NCBI GenBank assembly: GCA_015066515.1
Contig: SVOH01000007.1
Coordinates: 1 to 64,000, forward strand
Length of the DNA stretch: 64,000 nt
Source of the DNA: Oscillospiraceae bacterium
GTDB taxonomy: Bacteria; Bacillota; Clostridia; Oscillospirales; Acutalibacteraceae
Direction of reading: 5' to 3'
Each line of letters opens with the position of its first letter. Position 1 is the stretch's first letter. Positions 32,630 through 42,297 of the stretch are shown here, piece after piece. The position numbers and the translations under genes were made by a program. Under the pieces are notes generated by a model. It saw only the letters and a program-made list of their open reading frames with translations, did not search any database and was not told the DNA's origin.

Positions 32630-33801
32630 AATAACTCTTCCTTCTTAAGTAATTTCATTCGCTGTTCACTGCCACATTCAAGCGGTGTAGCCAGTGAAAG
32701 ATTATATATATCAGTGGCGCGACACTCAGTTTCAAACACCTGTTGCGCATCACTTTCTAACTGCTTTATTTGAACTGCTCGAGTAATAATCGGTATAACA
32801 CCTTGTGGTTTTTTTAGATGATTTATACCGTTTTCGCTAAATCCAAGCACACGCACATAGGGCGGAGTGGTCATAAAAAAGCTGCCATCAAATTCTAAAA
32901 AAGCCGATAAAATCAGTCGTCTTATACGGGCGAGTGTGTATCGTTTGGTTTTAATCATATTGTATAGTTCGTCTAGGCTTGTAGCAACACGCGCCGAAAA
33001 ATAAATTTTGTTTTCCAGACCCTCGCTTATGTCGGGCAGATTTTTAATTTGGTCGGCTGTTTTGGTTCTAATTGAATAAAGAACGGCATTTTCAAGTCTT
33101 TTTATATCAGAAATATCCTTGTCGTTTATAATACCGCGTATCTCGCGTGGCATAAAACGTTCGGTATAACCAATATTTCCCTTTAACAGTTCTGTGCGAA
33201 TAAAAGAAGACGATACAAAACCGTCATCGATCTCGCCCGAGTCGTGACCTGCGCCCAAGCGCTTTATGGTGTCGAATTCTATTGGTAAATTAAGCTTTTT
33301 AGCAGCTATTATATATTCGATGCCAAGGTTATTGTTAGCGCCACGCAAAAGGGTAAAGTCAACACCCATTTCGGCGGCAATCTGCTCGCGAGCTACAGCA
33401 AACGTAACGCCGGATTTTGCCTTTTCGGACACTTTTGCAAAAAAGTTGTCGCTATTAAGTATGTCGGCGGCATCGTACAAGGCCTTAATATCGCCACATT
33501 CACTGCCAAATACAATTTTTTCACAGCCTAAATTATATAGTTGCCATACGCTGCCAAGCGCAAAGTTTTGAGCTGTGGACATACTCCACAAAACAGGTAA
33601 TTCTGCCACAATATCGGCTCCGCACAAAAGTGCAAACTTAGCGCGCATTTGCTTGCTTATTATTGCCGTATCACCACGCTGCACAAAGTTACCGCTTATA
33701 ACGCAGGCTACTGTGTCTCCTTGTGTTTTGGCGTAGTCTATAATGCGCTTGTGACCTGTGTGCAGTGGATTGAATTCGGCAATTATACCGACACAAGACA
33801 A
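32626..33801 (-). CDS. tmcAL: tRNA(Met) cytidine acetate ligase TmcAL (YlbM family)
   Basis: TmcAL activates acetate with ATP and transfers the acetyl group to C34 of elongator tRNA-Met. Nucleotidyltransferase motifs are IIAEFNPLHTGHKRI (HxGH) near the N-terminus and the RGANNNLGIEYI region. The ORF track start is an early TTG; a second TTG at 33801, after AGAGGTGA at good spacing, gives the standard start SCVGIIAEFNP and 391 residues. It is divergent from ackA, whose product interconverts acetate and acetyl-phosphate, so both neighbours use acetate. Confidence 0.92.
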   Translation of the reverse strand: MSCVGIIAEFNPLHTGHKRIIDYAKTQGDTVACVISGNFVQRGDTAIISKQMRAKFALLCGADIVAELPVLWSMSTAQNFALGSVWQLYNLGCEKIVFGSECGDIKALYDAADILNSDNFFAKVSEKAKSGVTFAVAREQIAAEMGVDFTLLRGANNNLGIEYIIAAKKLNLPIEFDTIKRLGAGHDSGEIDDGFVSSSFIRTELLKGNIGYTERFMPREIRGIINDKDISDIKRLENAVLYSIRTKTADQIKNLPDISEGLENKIYFSARVATSLDELYNMIKTKRYTLARIRRLILSAFLEFDGSFFMTTPPYVRVLGFSENGINHLKKPQGVIPIITRAVQIKQLESDAQQVFETECRATDIYNLSLATPLECGSEQRMKLLKKEELL

Positions 33802-33828
33802 AAAAATCACCTCTTTTTTCAAAAATAC

Positions 33829-33857
33829 TTGAAAATTAAGAATTTATCAAGTAAAAT
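33829..33857 (+). promoter_or_regulatory. Promoter of ackA
   Basis: TTGAAA, 17 bp, TAAAAT; leader about 70 nt. Confidence 0.72.
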
Positions 33858-33880
33858 AATCAATGTATGTTTATGGCAAT

Positions 33881-33909
33881 ATTTTACCATATTAATTTTT
33901 ATCTTTCAA
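33881..33909 (-). promoter_or_regulatory. Promoter of tmcAL
   Basis: On the minus strand TTGAAA, 17 bp, TAAAAT. The elements are identical to those of the facing ackA promoter, so the two transcripts cross over about 20 bp. Confidence 0.65.
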
Positions 33910-33934
33910 TATTTAATTTTAAGGAGTAATTGAA

Positions 33935-35134
33935 ATGAAGGTATTTGTAGTTAATGCAGGTAGTTCATCACTTAAGTATCAGCTTATTGATATGGACAAT
34001 GAGGTTGTTTTGGCAAAGGGTCTATGTGAGCGTATTGGCGTTACAGGCGCTATTACACACAAGGCTGCTGACGGTAGAGTTTACAAGGCAGAAACCGATA
34101 TGCCAACGCACAGCGAGGCTTTTGAGGCAGTAGTTTACGCTATGACAAAGTCCGAGGCAAAGGTTATTGATTCTCTTGATGAGGTTAGCGCTATCGGTCA
34201 CCGTGTTGTTCACGGCGCTGAAGAGTTTAACAAATCAGCTCTTATTACAGATGAAATGATCGCAAAGGTGCGCGAGTGCAGCGTTATGGCTCCACTTCAC
34301 AACCCTGCAAATATACTCGGTATCGAGGCTTGCACCAAGACCTTTGGCGACAAGATTCCTCAGGTTGGCGTGTTCGATACATCTTTCCATCAGACAATGC
34401 CTGCAATGGCTTATATGTATGCATTACCTTATGAGTATTACGATAAATACCGTGTTCGTAAGTACGGCTTCCACGGAACATCACACAGCTTTGTAAGTGA
34501 CCGTGCGGCCGACCTTGAGGGCAAAGATAAAAAGGAACTTAAGATTATTACCTGCCACCTTGGTAACGGCTGTTCAATCAGTGCTATTAAAGACGGCGTT
34601 TGCGTAGATACCACAATGGGCTTTACTCCACTTGATGGCTTTATGATGGGTACCCGTAGCGGAACACTTGATCCATCTGCTCTTACATACATTGCAGAAA
34701 AAGAGGGCCTTACCTTTGCTGATATTGATGCTATCTGCAACAAAAAGTCAGGCGTTTTAGGCATCTCGGGTGTTTCTAACGACAACCGTGACGTAGATGC
34801 TGCTGCAAAGGGTGGTAACGAACGCGCTAAGCTTGCTATCGATATGCAACGTTATCAGATTCTTAAATTTGTTGGTTCTTATATCGCTGCTATGAACGGC
34901 GTTGACACCATTGTGTTCACAGGTGGTATCGGCGAAAACGACGAAGAGCTTCGTGAATACATCTGCGAAAACTTAGGTTATCTTGGTGTAAAGCTTAATG
35001 CCGAGGCTAATAAAGTTCACGGTGAAGAAATTAAGATTTCTACCGATGACAGTAAGGTTAACGTTTACATTATTCCTACTAACGAAGAACTCAAAATTGC
35101 ACGCGATACAAAGGCTATCGTAGAATCCCTATAA
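33935..35134 (+). CDS. ackA: Acetate kinase
   Basis: It converts acetyl-phosphate and ADP to acetate and ATP, the energy-yielding last step of acetate fermentation. The N-terminus VFVVNAGSSSLKYQLIDM, the signature GHRVVHGAE, HLGNGCSI, MGTRSGTLDPS and FTGGIGEN are all present. 399 residues. Codon choice is noticeably more regular than in its neighbours, as expected for a highly expressed gene. No pta gene is adjacent. AAGGAG precedes the ATG. Confidence 0.98.
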   Translation: MKVFVVNAGSSSLKYQLIDMDNEVVLAKGLCERIGVTGAITHKAADGRVYKAETDMPTHSEAFEAVVYAMTKSEAKVIDSLDEVSAIGHRVVHGAEEFNKSALITDEMIAKVRECSVMAPLHNPANILGIEACTKTFGDKIPQVGVFDTSFHQTMPAMAYMYALPYEYYDKYRVRKYGFHGTSHSFVSDRAADLEGKDKKELKIITCHLGNGCSISAIKDGVCVDTTMGFTPLDGFMMGTRSGTLDPSALTYIAEKEGLTFADIDAICNKKSGVLGISGVSNDNRDVDAAAKGGNERAKLAIDMQRYQILKFVGSYIAAMNGVDTIVFTGGIGENDEELREYICENLGYLGVKLNAEANKVHGEEIKISTDDSKVNVYIIPTNEELKIARDTKAIVESL

Positions 35135-35152
35135 TTTATTAAGAAAGGTTTG

Positions 35153-35193
35153 GCGGAAAATAGCATCGTCCGGTGTGGTTTTCCGCTTTCTTT
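35153..35193 (+). promoter_or_regulatory. Hairpin between ackA and galK
   Basis: GCGGAAAA (35153-35160) pairs with TTTTCCGC (35179-35186), followed by TTTCTTT, and ends seven bases before the galK ATG. It could be a terminator of ackA or a structure controlling galK translation. Confidence 0.6.
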
Positions 35194-35199
35194 GATAAT

Positions 35200-36477
35200 A
35201 TGAATATTTCAGAACTTAAACAAAACATACAAAACGGAAAATTTGACAAAGAATTTACAATGCTTTACGGTGATGTTGTTGTTGCCAAAGAACGTTACAT
35301 CGAGGCTGTAGATGAGTTTGTAAATTTATACGGTGACCGCAATAATATACGTCTTTTCTCGGCCCCCGGTCGTACCGAGGTTGGTGGTAATCATACCGAC
35401 CATCAGCACGGTCGTGTGCTTGCTGGTAGTGTTAATCTTGACATAATTGCAGTAGTAGCGCAAAACGATGACAACATTGTCCGTATTAAGTCAAAGGGTT
35501 ATAATATGGACGAGGTCGATGTTTCTGACCTTGATAAAAAAGAGACCGAGCAGGGCAGAGCGCGTTCGCTTATACGCGGTGTAATGGCAGCCTTTAAAAA
35601 CGGCGGTTATAATGTTGGCGGTTTTGATGCCTATACCACATCAAACGTGCTTAAAGGCTCGGGGCTTTCATCCTCGGCGGCATTTGAAGTACTTGTGTCA
35701 AACGTTGTGAACGGTCTATATAATGACGCAAAGGTCGATGCGGTAACTATGGCAAAATACTCGCAGTTTGCCGAGTGTGAATATTTTGGCAAACCTTGCG
35801 GACTGCTTGACCAAATGGCATCAAGCGTGGGCGGCTTTACCTATGCCGATTTTTGTGACCCACAAAACCCGATTGTTGATAAAATAAGTATCGATTTAAA
35901 CGAGTCCGATCATACGCTTTGCGTTGTCGACACGGGCGGAAATCACGCAAATTTAACGCAGGATTATGCCGATATTACACTTGAGTGTAGGGCTGTTTCA
36001 AACGCCTTGGGTGTAGAGTTTTTGCGTGACGCAAGCATGGATGATTTTTATAAAAATTATGCTCAAATTCGTCAACAATGCGGTGACCGAGCAATGCTTC
36101 GTGCTATGCATTTCTTTAACGAAAACGAGCGTGTTTTAACCCAAAAATCCGCACTTCGCCGTGGCGATTTTAATACGTTTTTTGTAACTGTTAAACGTTC
36201 GGGCGAATCATCTTATGACCTATTGCAAAACGTATATTCGCCATCTAATCCACGCGAGCAGGCCATATCTGTAGCGCTTGCTCTTACAAAGCAATTTTTA
36301 AACGGTCGCGGTGCTTATCGTGTTCACGGTGGTGGTTTTGCGGGCACTATTCAGTGTTATATACCAAACAAGATGTTTGATGATTATAAGCAAATGATAG
36401 AATCTGTGTTTGGCGAGGGTTCTTGTGTTAAGTTGTTTGTTCGTGCAGTAGGCGGATATGAGCTAAAGGGTGAATAA
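35200..36477 (+). CDS. galK: Galactokinase
   Basis: It phosphorylates galactose at C1 in the Leloir pathway. GHMP-kinase motifs: the galactokinase signature region GRTEVGGNHTDHQHGRVLAG, the phosphate loop LKGSGLSSSAAFEV and the C-terminal VHGGGFAGTIQ. The ATG at 35200 (MNISELKQNIQNG) is preferred over the GTG at 35173, which lies inside a hairpin; no good ribosome site precedes either. 425 residues. No galT or galE is adjacent. The next gene follows one base after the stop codon. Confidence 0.93.
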   Translation: MNISELKQNIQNGKFDKEFTMLYGDVVVAKERYIEAVDEFVNLYGDRNNIRLFSAPGRTEVGGNHTDHQHGRVLAGSVNLDIIAVVAQNDDNIVRIKSKGYNMDEVDVSDLDKKETEQGRARSLIRGVMAAFKNGGYNVGGFDAYTTSNVLKGSGLSSSAAFEVLVSNVVNGLYNDAKVDAVTMAKYSQFAECEYFGKPCGLLDQMASSVGGFTYADFCDPQNPIVDKISIDLNESDHTLCVVDTGGNHANLTQDYADITLECRAVSNALGVEFLRDASMDDFYKNYAQIRQQCGDRAMLRAMHFFNENERVLTQKSALRRGDFNTFFVTVKRSGESSYDLLQNVYSPSNPREQAISVALALTKQFLNGRGAYRVHGGGFAGTIQCYIPNKMFDDYKQMIESVFGEGSCVKLFVRAVGGYELKGE

Positions 36478-36478
36478 T

Positions 36479-37198
36479 ATGACCGAAAGTATTTGGAACG
36501 GATTTAAGCGCCTTGACTTTCAGTTTGAAGGCAGGGATTGTATTCTTGTTTGTCCCGACAGTGCGTGTGAAGGCAATAAATGGCTATATCGCACCGAATA
36601 TTTTGGTGCTTTTCCTGATTTGGAATTAGCAATGCTAAAAGAGGGTTACCATTTGGCTTATATGCAAAACACAACACGTTTGTGCCCCGAGAGTGATACC
36701 GATATGCGACCTAAGTTTTGCGATTATTTGAGTGAGCAATTTGGTCTTAATAAAAAATGCGCGCTTGTTGGTATGAGCTGTGGTGGTATGCAGGCAGTAT
36801 ATTTTGCCGCAAAATACCCACAGTATGTAGCGTGTGCTTATCTTGATGCACCTGTTATGAACTACTTAAGTTGGCCTTTCGCTTTAGGTATAGGTCAAAA
36901 TGATTGTTCTCAAGAATTTATAGATAATATGGGAATTGGATTGTCAGAACTAATTAATTTTAGAAATCATCCGATAGACCAAAAAGAAAACCTGCTTAAA
37001 TCGGGTATACCGATAATGTTGATTTCAGGCGATAGCGACAAAACAGTACCGTTTTGTGAAAACGGACAGCTTTTGTGGGATTATTACAGGGCTAACAATG
37101 CCCAAATTGAAGTAATAATTAAGCCGGGCGGCGACCATCATCCGCACGGTTTATCTGATAACACACCAATTGTTAAATTTATACAAAGGTATTATTAA
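36479..37198 (+). CDS. Alpha/beta-hydrolase family protein
   Basis: A cytosolic serine hydrolase of unknown substrate. The nucleophile elbow is GMSCGGMQ (Ser of GxSxG), an acid is likely in SGDSDKTVP, and the histidine in PGGDHHPHG. The ATG at 36479 follows AAAGGG by eight bases and lies one base after the galK stop, so the ORF track's GTG start is rejected; 239 residues. Co-transcription with galK suggests an esterase or deacylase acting on sugar derivatives, but this is inference. Confidence 0.8.
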   Translation: MTESIWNGFKRLDFQFEGRDCILVCPDSACEGNKWLYRTEYFGAFPDLELAMLKEGYHLAYMQNTTRLCPESDTDMRPKFCDYLSEQFGLNKKCALVGMSCGGMQAVYFAAKYPQYVACAYLDAPVMNYLSWPFALGIGQNDCSQEFIDNMGIGLSELINFRNHPIDQKENLLKSGIPIMLISGDSDKTVPFCENGQLLWDYYRANNAQIEVIIKPGGDHHPHGLSDNTPIVKFIQRYY

Positions 37199-37204
37199 AT
37201 TAAA

Positions 37205-37260
37205 TTAAATCCGCCAAAGTCGGATTTAACTCAAAAAATCCTCGTTCAGAGGATTTTTTT
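37205..37260 (+). terminator. Two hairpins terminating the galK operon
   Basis: TTAAATCCG/CGGATTTAA (37205-37229) and AAAAATCCTC/GAGGATTTTT with a T-run (37234-37260). Confidence 0.85.
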
Positions 37261-37263
37261 GTT

Positions 37264-37302
37264 TGCAAGTATTTACTACGGCGAAATGCAAGTATGTACT
37301 AC
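37264..37302. repeat. Two 16-bp direct repeats upstream of the triplicated secreted protein
   Basis: TGCAAGTATTTACTAC (37264) and TGCAAGTATGTACTAC (37287) differ at one base and start 23 bp apart, about two helical turns. They lie about 65-100 bp upstream of the promoter, a position suited to activator binding. Confidence 0.75.
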
Positions 37303-37366
37303 AATCTTGTTGTTATCTTGCACAAAAAAGTAATTGCATTTTTTCTTGTTTTTTACACTTGCGAAC

Positions 37367-37394
37367 TTGAAAAATTTTTTAAATGTGATATAAT
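37367..37394 (+). promoter_or_regulatory. Promoter of the 1620-residue secreted protein
   Basis: TTGAAA, 16 bp, TATAAT, with an extended -10 (TGATATAAT). Confidence 0.75.
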
Positions 37395-37434
37395 TTACTA
37401 TGTACAATTATTTATAAGGAGAGGAGTTTTTCTT

Positions 37435-40400
37435 ATGAAGAAAACAATCCAAAAATTACTTTCAGTTGTTTTGGTAATGGCTATCTGTATTAGCGCTGTT
37501 TGTGCATGCCTTATTACAGTAAATGCTGCAGATACAAGTGCTACCTACACCATAACTGCTGAGTCATTACACGCTTATGCCGACGAGGGCAAGGCTACTA
37601 TGACATTTAATCTTGATAGCGGTTTTACAAGCGGTAGTTTTACACTGCTTAAAGACAACGCGTCATTTAACGTTAATTATGATAAGGAAGGCAATCTAAT
37701 ACCTCCTTCACCGTGGAACTCTGAATACGGCGACGTTGAGATTGAGGTTGTTGGAGGTACTACAGTAGATGGTACTGCGTTAACAGCAGACCAAATGGCT
37801 GTAACTATTTTTAACGATACTAACAACAATGGTAAAAACGATGCTGAAGAAGAGGGCGACGTTAGATCTTCAAACAATGCGTTATGGTATGACAAGCCTG
37901 TTAGCGAAGGTGGCACACATAAAGATGCCGACGGTAACGAATTTGATTTCGTACCAGACGTAATCACTAATCGTTTTGAAACCTACAGACTTTCAAACAT
38001 TTCTTTTGATAGTGGTGACGTTGTATACAAGAGCCTTACTTTAGAGTTTACATTTGAGTGGGACTATTGTATGCAGCCAAACTCAAAGAACGAAATTATA
38101 TTTGCTCAAGAAGGTCAAACAGACCACTTAGGTAATGAATATTCAGCACCTGTTCTTAAAAACGGTGAAACAAGTTACGTTCTTTCTGAAAATGTAGTTG
38201 AAGGAAATGTAAACTATTTCCATTCACACTGTGCAAAGAATATTGATACTAATACACAGTTGTTACAAAAGAACGAATATGGTGTATATTCATGCGTATG
38301 TGACTTGTGCGGTAAGGCAGGAATTCAACTTTTTCCTGATGATATAGCAGGCACAAAGACAAACGCGTATTACGATATATCTGCAATGAATATTGTGTAT
38401 GAAGATGACGGTACTGTTTCACTAAACGTTCACTGTCCTGGATTTCAAGCAACAAAAGAAAAGCTTGTTATAAGCTATACAAATGGTAAGAAAACCATTT
38501 ATGGCGATAACAAGACAAGTGAAATGGTCGGCAATACTAGTATGGAATTATCTCCATATGCAAAAGAGAAGGTAATAAAGGATGACGGTACTTTTTATTA
38601 CCTTGATAACGTTCTTCCGGCAGACACATATATGTATGTAATAAAGGGCCTTTCGGCAAAAGATATTGGTACTAAATTTTATATCACCCGTATTGTCGAG
38701 GGCAGTGGCGAACAATACGATGGTAAATTATTTGCAGGTAATACTCAAGAAATATCTTTGGTGGATTATTGCTCCGGCGTAGTAGGCGGTACAAAGGTTT
38801 ATTACCCTGAGGGCACTACCGAAGCACAAGTTAAAGCTGACAAGGCTGTTGCCGTAGCATTTATTAACTACGGTGCCGCAGCTGCAAATGCGCTCAATCA
38901 TAAGGTTTCTTACGAAAAAGAAGAAATCGTTACCACCGACACATGGGACGGTAACAAGACAGAACCAACTACCACAGACGAGGCAGGTAACATTATTATC
39001 AATACTGCCGAAGAGCTTGCATGGGTAGCGCTTCAGGGTGGTGACGCAACACAAAACGTTAACTACAAGGTTGTGGCAAACTCCGTATTTGATATGAAGG
39101 GTATGGAAGGCATTACCCTTTACTCTACTGCAGCACAGGTTAAAGCTGCTACAAAGACTACAAATTATTGGCGTCTTGCAGCAGATGGTTCTTCTCCTGC
39201 ATTCCAGGGTAACTTTGACGGTAATGGTCTTATCGTATATAACATTTATACAGGTACAGGTCGTAGTCATACCGGTTTATTCCCAGCAACACACTCTGTA
39301 GCGCAGGGTTCAATTACAATTGAAAATGTTTCTGTTGTATCATCACACGTTGGTGGCTACCACGGTGCAGGCGCTATTGTTGGTATAGCGAATACAAGCA
39401 ATACAAGCACAAAGATGTATTTTGATAATATTGCTGTTAAAAACTGCTATATCTACGATAATAATGACGCAAATACCACTAAAAAAATCGGTGGTACTTT
39501 AGTCGGTGAATTGGCACATAATGCTGCAACCATAAATAATTGTATTGCAGTTAATAACGTTATTGATTCACAGGGTATTAAGGGTGGTTTCTTTGGTAAC
39601 TCTTCAGATTACGCAGGTAAATCCACCGTTACCAATTCAATAACAATTGGTACAACAGCAGAACCTGTATCAATTAACACCGCTTTGGCTACTAAGGTTG
39701 CTACAACAACTTATACAAACGTTTATACCGACCAAGAAACTTCAACATCTGGTATTACAGTTCTTGACACTGCTAATATGAAGGGTTCTGCCGCCGAGAC
39801 CAATATGTCTGCTCTTGATTGGAATGGCACATGGGTAACAACTGATTCTTATCCTGAATTTAATCCCGACCTATACTGCACAGACGTATGGGATGGTACC
39901 AAGGTAGAGCCTACAGCAACCGACGCGGAAGGTAATATTATTATTAGTTCTGCAGAAGAGCTTGCTTGGGTAGCTCTTCAGGGTGGTAGTGCAACAAATG
40001 GTAAAAACTATAAGGTTGCAGACGGTATTAAGTACTTTAATATGAATGGTTCAGTAGGTATTAATGCTAACTCTACCGTATCAAATGTTAAATCAGCAAC
40101 TGCAACAGCAAATCTTTGGAATCATAGTGCTGATTTTACAGGCAACTTCGACGGTAATGGTGTTGTTGTTTATAACATTAGAAATGCAACAGGCCAAGCA
40201 TACGGTGGTTTGTTCCCACGTATTAATGGTGTCAATTCATCAATTAAAAACGTTACTGTAAAAGCATCTATTATTTATGCTTACCACGGTGCCGGCGCTA
40301 TTCTTGGTCAAGGCTCGGGACAATTTACAACCACAATTGATAATTGCGCAGTTGAGAATTGTTATATGACCGATAACAATAATACTAATACAGGTTGCCA

Positions 40401-42297
40401 AAGATCCGCAGGTATTTTTGTTGGTTCCAGTGCTAACCATTGTATAAAGATAAACAACTGCTTTGCCGCAGGTAACGAATGCTCGGGCGTTAATTCATAC
40501 GGTGGATTTGTTGGTAGAGCATCTGCATGGGCACCGGGTAATTTTACATTTACTAATACTGTTTCTTTAGGTATTTCACCATATACAACAGCGGGTGCCG
40601 GTGCTATTGGTGACGATATCGCTGTAAAGGCAACATGGACAAATGTTTATACTGATACTGATTTACCAAGTGGTGCATCTACAAACGCTGTAAATGGTAT
40701 CAAAAAACTTACAACTGCTCAAATGACAGGCGAGGCTGCAAAAGATAATATGCCCGCTCTTGCTTGGGGTGCTGAATGGTTTGAAGGTAAGACAGGCGAA
40801 TACCCATCAATTAATGGCGAGGTTTACGCGGACACTTGGGACGGTAAATTCTCAGAACCAACCGAAACTGATGTAGAAGGTAATATTATTATCAGAACTG
40901 CTGAACAGATGGCTTGGGTAGCCCTTCGCGGAGCAGCAACAACGGCTGGTAAGTCATATAAAGTTGCTGATGGCATTAAATACTTTAATATGAGCGGTGC
41001 TACAGGTGTTACTACCAATTCAACTGCGGCTGAGGTTAAAGCTGCTACTAAAACCACTAATTACTGGCGTTATGCTTCTGATGGCGGCAAAGATTACGCA
41101 TTCCAAGGTAACTTTGACGGTAACGATGTAACCATCTACAACATTTATGCTTACGGTTACGGTCACGGTGCTTTGTTCCCGTATGTATATAACGATTCTA
41201 CTATTGAAAACGTTACCATAAAGGCATCGTTCATTTCGGGTTATCACAATGCAGCCGGTATTGTTGGTAGTGGCGAATTAACAAAAACAATTAATATTAA
41301 CAAGTGCAATGTAGAAAATTGTTATATTACTGATAATGGCAATACAAACACCAGCTGTAAGAGAGCTGCTGCGCAGTTTATTGCAAGCACGGGTAACAGT
41401 AACGTTAATATTTCTAACTGCTTAGCTGCAAATAACACTATTTCGGCTGCAGGTTACGAGGCAGGCTTTGTTGCTACAACCGGTGAATATCAACCAAAGG
41501 GTACTTCCATTACAAATTCAATTTCAATTGGTGTTTATCCTTATTCTAATGCAAAAATTGGTTCTCTTGGTAAAGGTTTAAATGAAAAACTCACAGTAGA
41601 AAACGTTTATAGTGACGTTGTGTGTGATATTGATGGATTTATAAAAATTAATGCTGATGATGCTAAGGGTGAGGGTGCTTCTAATAAGTTATCAAATCTT
41701 GCTTGGGGTACCGTTTGGTTTACCGGCAAGCCCGGTGAGTATCCTTGCTTTGTGGATGACGGTGTTAAGTACGTGCCTGATGAAATTGAGGCATTGCTTG
41801 TAGCAAACGGCTATTACAGCAGTTTTATTGCAAACTTTGATAACACATATAACCGTGACAACTTTACAACAAGTGATGAAAATTGCAACTTCTATGCAAC
41901 CGGTCTTACTCTTAAGACCAATCCTTATATGACTGTTACATTTGCTTTTCTTGACAAGTATCGTAATGATAAGGCAAACGTTGAGGCTGTATTTACAGTA
42001 AACGGTCAAACTATAACCGTTAAGGGTAGCGAAATGGTTAACAATGAGGGTGCTGGTAGATATCATATGGTAAGACTTAAAGATATCGATGTTGCAAGCC
42101 TTTGTGACGATATAACCGTAACTCTTAAGTATAACGGCACACAAATAGGCACAGGTAGTATCAGTGTTGCAGGCTTTGGCTTTACAGCGGCTGATGCAGG
42201 CGATGGTTTTGAGTATTACGAAACAGCGGCGCAAGCACTTGTGTTCTACGCAGAAACATTACAAAACAAAATTGCCGTTACTACATGGCCGCAATAA
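37435..42297 (+). CDS. Large secreted protein with a triplicated ~315-residue module
   Basis: Not recognised as a characterised family. Signal peptide at residues about 1-33 (MKKTIQKLLSVVLVMAICIS). Residues 35-290 form an all-beta N-terminal region; about 330-490 contain a DLCGKAGIQLF segment and AFINYGAAAANAL. Residues 502-816, 817-1132 and 1133-1440 are three tandem modules, each opening D[TV]WDG and holding NIII..AEELAWVALQGG, a GNFDGNG segment, Y[HN]GAGAI(L/V)G and a closing EWF.GK.GEYP, like GLUG-type or beta-helix adhesion repeats. Residues 1450-1620 form another beta domain, with no wall-sorting motif. The ATG at 37435 follows GGAGAGGAG; the 47-residue extension in the track is rejected. 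1620 residues. Confidence 0.8.
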   Translation: MKKTIQKLLSVVLVMAICISAVCACLITVNAADTSATYTITAESLHAYADEGKATMTFNLDSGFTSGSFTLLKDNASFNVNYDKEGNLIPPSPWNSEYGDVEIEVVGGTTVDGTALTADQMAVTIFNDTNNNGKNDAEEEGDVRSSNNALWYDKPVSEGGTHKDADGNEFDFVPDVITNRFETYRLSNISFDSGDVVYKSLTLEFTFEWDYCMQPNSKNEIIFAQEGQTDHLGNEYSAPVLKNGETSYVLSENVVEGNVNYFHSHCAKNIDTNTQLLQKNEYGVYSCVCDLCGKAGIQLFPDDIAGTKTNAYYDISAMNIVYEDDGTVSLNVHCPGFQATKEKLVISYTNGKKTIYGDNKTSEMVGNTSMELSPYAKEKVIKDDGTFYYLDNVLPADTYMYVIKGLSAKDIGTKFYITRIVEGSGEQYDGKLFAGNTQEISLVDYCSGVVGGTKVYYPEGTTEAQVKADKAVAVAFINYGAAAANALNHKVSYEKEEIVTTDTWDGNKTEPTTTDEAGNIIINTAEELAWVALQGGDATQNVNYKVVANSVFDMKGMEGITLYSTAAQVKAATKTTNYWRLAADGSSPAFQGNFDGNGLIVYNIYTGTGRSHTGLFPATHSVAQGSITIENVSVVSSHVGGYHGAGAIVGIANTSNTSTKMYFDNIAVKNCYIYDNNDANTTKKIGGTLVGELAHNAATINNCIAVNNVIDSQGIKGGFFGNSSDYAGKSTVTNSITIGTTAEPVSINTALATKVATTTYTNVYTDQETSTSGITVLDTANMKGSAAETNMSALDWNGTWVTTDSYPEFNPDLYCTDVWDGTKVEPTATDAEGNIIISSAEELAWVALQGGSATNGKNYKVADGIKYFNMNGSVGINANSTVSNVKSATATANLWNHSADFTGNFDGNGVVVYNIRNATGQAYGGLFPRINGVNSSIKNVTVKASIIYAYHGAGAILGQGSGQFTTTIDNCAVENCYMTDNNNTNTGCQRSAGIFVGSSANHCIKINNCFAAGNECSGVNSYGGFVGRASAWAPGNFTFTNTVSLGISPYTTAGAGAIGDDIAVKATWTNVYTDTDLPSGASTNAVNGIKKLTTAQMTGEAAKDNMPALAWGAEWFEGKTGEYPSINGEVYADTWDGKFSEPTETDVEGNIIIRTAEQMAWVALRGAATTAGKSYKVADGIKYFNMSGATGVTTNSTAAEVKAATKTTNYWRYASDGGKDYAFQGNFDGNDVTIYNIYAYGYGHGALFPYVYNDSTIENVTIKASFISGYHNAAGIVGSGELTKTININKCNVENCYITDNGNTNTSCKRAAAQFIASTGNSNVNISNCLAANNTISAAGYEAGFVATTGEYQPKGTSITNSISIGVYPYSNAKIGSLGKGLNEKLTVENVYSDVVCDIDGFIKINADDAKGEGASNKLSNLAWGTVWFTGKPGEYPCFVDDGVKYVPDEIEALLVANGYYSSFIANFDNTYNRDNFTTSDENCNFYATGLTLKTNPYMTVTFAFLDKYRNDKANVEAVFTVNGQTITVKGSEMVNNEGAGRYHMVRLKDIDVASLCDDITVTLKYNGTQIGTGSISVAGFGFTAADAGDGFEYYETAAQALVFYAETLQNKIAVTTWPQ
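38938..41750 (+). repeat. Three tandem ~945-bp protein-coding repeats
   Basis: Module starts at 38938, 39883 and 40831 (spacing 945 and 948 bp). Similarity is clear in protein but diverged in DNA, so the triplication is not recent. Confidence 0.85.

Noticed and set aside
38728-39270. 180-aa minus-strand ORF inside the large secreted-protein gene, and similar long antisense frames elsewhere (for example 41692-42234)
   Set aside because: Cysteine- and valine-rich antisense shadows of a repetitive coding sequence, with no ribosome sites or family features.
38938-41750. The triplicated modules as a recent DNA duplication or mobile repeat
   Set aside because: The copies are similar mainly at the protein level and well diverged in DNA.
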